Position numbers and translations under genes: made by a program. A DNA stretch of 64,000 bases, taken from positions 1,922,001-1,986,000 of the forward strand of contig JBAJFG010000073.1 of assembly GCA_037903475.1 (NCBI GenBank), read 5' to 3'. The notes beneath the pieces were generated by a model. It was not told the origin of the DNA, ran no database searches, and saw only the letters and a list, made by a program, of their open reading frames with translations. Positions 61,615 to 64,000 of the stretch are shown in pieces. The number at the start of each line of letters is the position of its first letter. The first letter of the stretch is position 1. This stretch comes from Ancylostoma caninum (Eukaryota > Nematoda > Chromadorea > Rhabditida > Ancylostomatidae).

Positions 61615-61792
61615 TAGTCCTTGTCGAAAAGATAGACGGATTCCGTGACTGCGGAAACGCGGTGGGACCTCAACGATGGATACGGAGAGGGCATGCTCTG
61701 GTTGAGAGGGTGCAGTAGGTCTCAACGCGATTCTGCGGCCGCGACGATATGAAACCGCACGCGCAATCCGTCTATCTTTTCGACAAGGACTG
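61615..61792. mobile_element. 178-bp TA-flanked MITE
   Basis: Inverted ends TAGTCCTTGTCGAAAAGATA and CAGTCCTTGTCGAAAAGATA are flanked by TA (61613-61614, 61793-61794). It is the intact relative of the interrupted copy at 60994-61507. Confidence 0.88.
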
Positions 61793-61794
61793 TA

Positions 61795-63240
61795 CAGCTG
61801 CTTGGCCGCACCGCATAGATGACGCGGCGCGGTAGAGCGGATGGGCGATATTCTGTGCTGCAAGAATGACTGATCAGCACTGTACATTACATTATTGTAT
61901 AAATCACCTGGTCATCAACTGCAAACTCATTTTCCACCCAAATTTAGTCTTCTTCACAGTACACATTTGACTCGATCTACTCGAACCGACTTTCCCAACG
62001 CTCGCTGCTTGAATGGATCGAATTCCCAGTCACTACTGATATCGAACATCACGCTAACCCGACAAGATCTGTGTCTTCATGATATCAATTTTTCGAAAAA
62101 AGACGGAATTTTGAATTTTTCGATTTGATCTCTTCACCATCGATAAGGATCAATTGGGACTTTTCGTAACTAGAGGTATCCTCGGAAATTGTGGGTGTCG
62201 AAGCAATCGAAAACATCTTTTCGAACTCTGAACTTCTAGCTGACGTTTGTTGTTGATGCAGTTGTCGGCAGCTGCCGCCGACGTCACCGACCGAGCTTCG
62301 GCTCGCGACGCGACGTCGCGCGCGTCGTTGGCACAGCGCGCTATTCTACGTGTACAAAGAGTGCTGGTTCTGATGACGTGCGTTCTCAGACTCGCCATTC
62401 GCTGGATTTTTCCATCTCATTGCCGAATCTATACGTCATCCCTACCAGTCGTTACATTACGAAATGAATAAGTCTTTCAGTTGCAATTTCCCTTCGTACT
62501 TTGGTGAGATTCTTGCTTTTTCTCTAATTATAACCTTTGTTTTATTTGTTCTAATCTTTTAGCGTATTTCAGCGGGTGGTGTGGTTTCGGTAAGGCAACT
62601 TTTTATTTCTTTTATGAGTACGTACTTTTTATGCATGATTTGGGCAGCGTGATGATTCATCGTCGTTTTAATGCATTGTTGTGTTTTGATAATTAGCTTA
62701 CGTTACTGATTTATTAGTGCTGCTTATTATTCCGCTTATGAATCATTAATGCTTATTATCCTGCCATTCTTCTTCTCCAAACCTGATCGTTTCGTGAGAA
62801 ACAGCGGCCTTGTCGATTGACATCCGCAGTGATTAGGAACTTGATTTCTCACGTCACCTAGCGCATTCCCCTACTGCTCTTTTTGTTCGAGCTGACATAT
62901 TTCTTAGAACTGGATTTCCTATTTGCGTCTCTGCTCTTTTGTAGAGCCGCCGGACCGGTCTAGTGGGCGTCGGCCTGCGGCCGCCGCTCCAGCGATCGCA
63001 ATCGTACATCCCGGCTGTCCCGAATCCTTCCGCGACAGGCTCTGTCTGCGTTGTTCCTGAATTCTCATCTCACTGAACCTCACTAAAACACAATTATTCT
63101 CACTGAAGTTCGTTCTTCTACGTCCTTAATCACTCTAGAACCTGTTCTTGCTCTGACCACAGTTCCATTTGTCCACTTGTTCCGGTTTTCAATCTTCTAT
63201 CACGCAAGAAACTAACACAGCTTCACGTTCGCTTCTGGCA
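61795..63240 (+). promoter_or_regulatory. Probable upstream region of ero-1
   Basis: No exon is supported. TGACGTG cores, the centre of the XBP-1-type unfolded-protein-response element, occur at 62374-62380 on the + strand and at 62850-62856 on the - strand. A GC-rich block (62250-62345) with alternating CG-rich palindromes is present. Confidence 0.35.
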
Positions 63241-63241
63241 G

Positions 63242-63442
63242 ATGTGGCTGGTCTTATGGCTGACTGGCCTTTTGGCCGTTGTAGTCGGCCAATTTGACAA
63301 TGCTCAACCGTGTTTCTGTAAAATCGGCGAAGCTGTGGATTCATGTCGCTGCGATGAGCCGAACATCGATCAGTTCAACAACGTGCAGATCTACGAGAAA
63401 CTGCAGAGTCTGCTCAAGAGGGATTTCTTCCGCTTCTATCGA
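63242..63442 (+). CDS. ero-1: ERO1 endoplasmic reticulum oxidoreductin, first coding exon
   Basis: The ATG follows TTCTGGCAG directly, as at a spliced-leader acceptor. The exon of 67 codons encodes a signal peptide (MWLVLWLTGLLAVVVG) and then the ERO1 N-terminal cysteine block (CFCKIGEAVDSCRCDEPNID) and YEKLQSLLKRDFFRFYR, ending at CGA|GTAAGT. ERO1 is the FAD flavoprotein that reoxidises protein disulfide isomerase using oxygen during disulfide formation in the ER. The CxC..CxC pattern belongs to the luminal N-terminal region. The shuttle cysteines and FAD site lie in later exons outside the window. Confidence 0.9.
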
Positions 63443-64000
63443 GTAAGTTCTTCGCGGTGTTTGCATTTCGTGAGGTTTTATCGTTTTTGTTTGTCACGGT
63501 GCTAGTGAGTGCTATCCTTCATCTTTTTTCTCACTAGGTACTGTTAAGAGTGGTTTCGAGTGGTTATTTGTTCGAACTCTGGTGTTCATTCTTTGTTACA
63601 CTTTGACTTCTTCTTATAATGCTCTAGTTTCACTTGTTTTCCTCATGATACGCTTGGGCCAAAACGTTTTGCGTCCACAATTATCTGACGTGAATTGTTG
63701 CTGAGAGCCATTTAAGGGGCGTTGGTAGAAATAATAGAGACAAAGCCGTCACTGAATAATACCGGTATTTTGAATAAATTGAGGGTTCTCTAGGCTCGAT
63801 AAAAAACTGGGTAAAATTGGTTGTAAGAGAAGTTGAGAAATGGTCAAAAGTACAAAAACAAACTACATGAATTTGTTGGAGAACTCTTCCAGTTCATTTC
63901 TTTTCTTTTGAAGCACTTTGAGAGGCCATTTTGAAATGCCATTGGCCGTGATCTTTTCGGTTATTTCGTAGGTACCCATGCTTCTGCCCAGCCTGGATGG
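63443..64000 (+). other. Intron of ero-1
   Basis: The donor GTAAGT opens at 63443. A possible acceptor TTTCGTAG lies at 63964-63971, but the few following codons do not clearly match ERO1. Confidence 0.5.

Overview
The window looks like nuclear DNA of a nematode, most likely a strongylid such as a hookworm. The host genes have short exons with TTTCAG-type acceptors. One protein start follows an AG directly, as at a spliced-leader site. Three host genes are recognisable from conserved domains, and almost everything between them is layered transposable elements.

Left part (1-14000): the + strand carries eleven phase-consistent exons (560-7176) of an LDL-receptor-related protein with EGF, YWTD-propeller and LDL-receptor class A modules. 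Both ends of this gene are missing. Its largest intron holds an RTE-type LINE whose 5' part is inverted against its 3' part, as twin priming produces. A CR1-type LINE follows (about 7.8-14.0 kb), with a 246-bp TA-flanked MITE in ORF1 and a 1.26-kb inverted-repeat element near the end of ORF2.

Middle part (14000-37400): a roughly 4.4-kb segment occurs twice in direct orientation (14098-18535; 25450-28375 continuing at 36725-37411). Each copy carries, on the - strand, a five-exon gene for a small secreted protein. Copy 1 reads through. Copy 2 has a destroyed first donor, in-frame stops, and an insertion block of about 8.3 kb in its first intron. That block includes a 6.1-kb unit (28403-34541) with hAT-like ends and a perfect 8-bp target duplication. 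Inside the unit is an apparently intact three-exon secreted-protein gene with TATA box and poly(A) signal. Between the two copies lie two large inverted-repeat structures and a nearly complete RTE LINE.

Right part (37400-64000): foldback elements, a Penelope-like remnant with hammerhead-like motifs in inverted arms, the last three exons of a TMEM14-family membrane protein (44652-45631), many MITEs, a 971-bp retroposon with 118-bp internal tandem repeats, and the first coding exon of ero-1 (63242-63442).

No operon or single pathway links the genes. The main theme is host-gene fragments and small secreted-protein genes embedded in, duplicated with, or broken by mobile DNA. Exon models were derived by hand from reading-frame phase and splice consensus. 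Products are named only where the family signature is clear.
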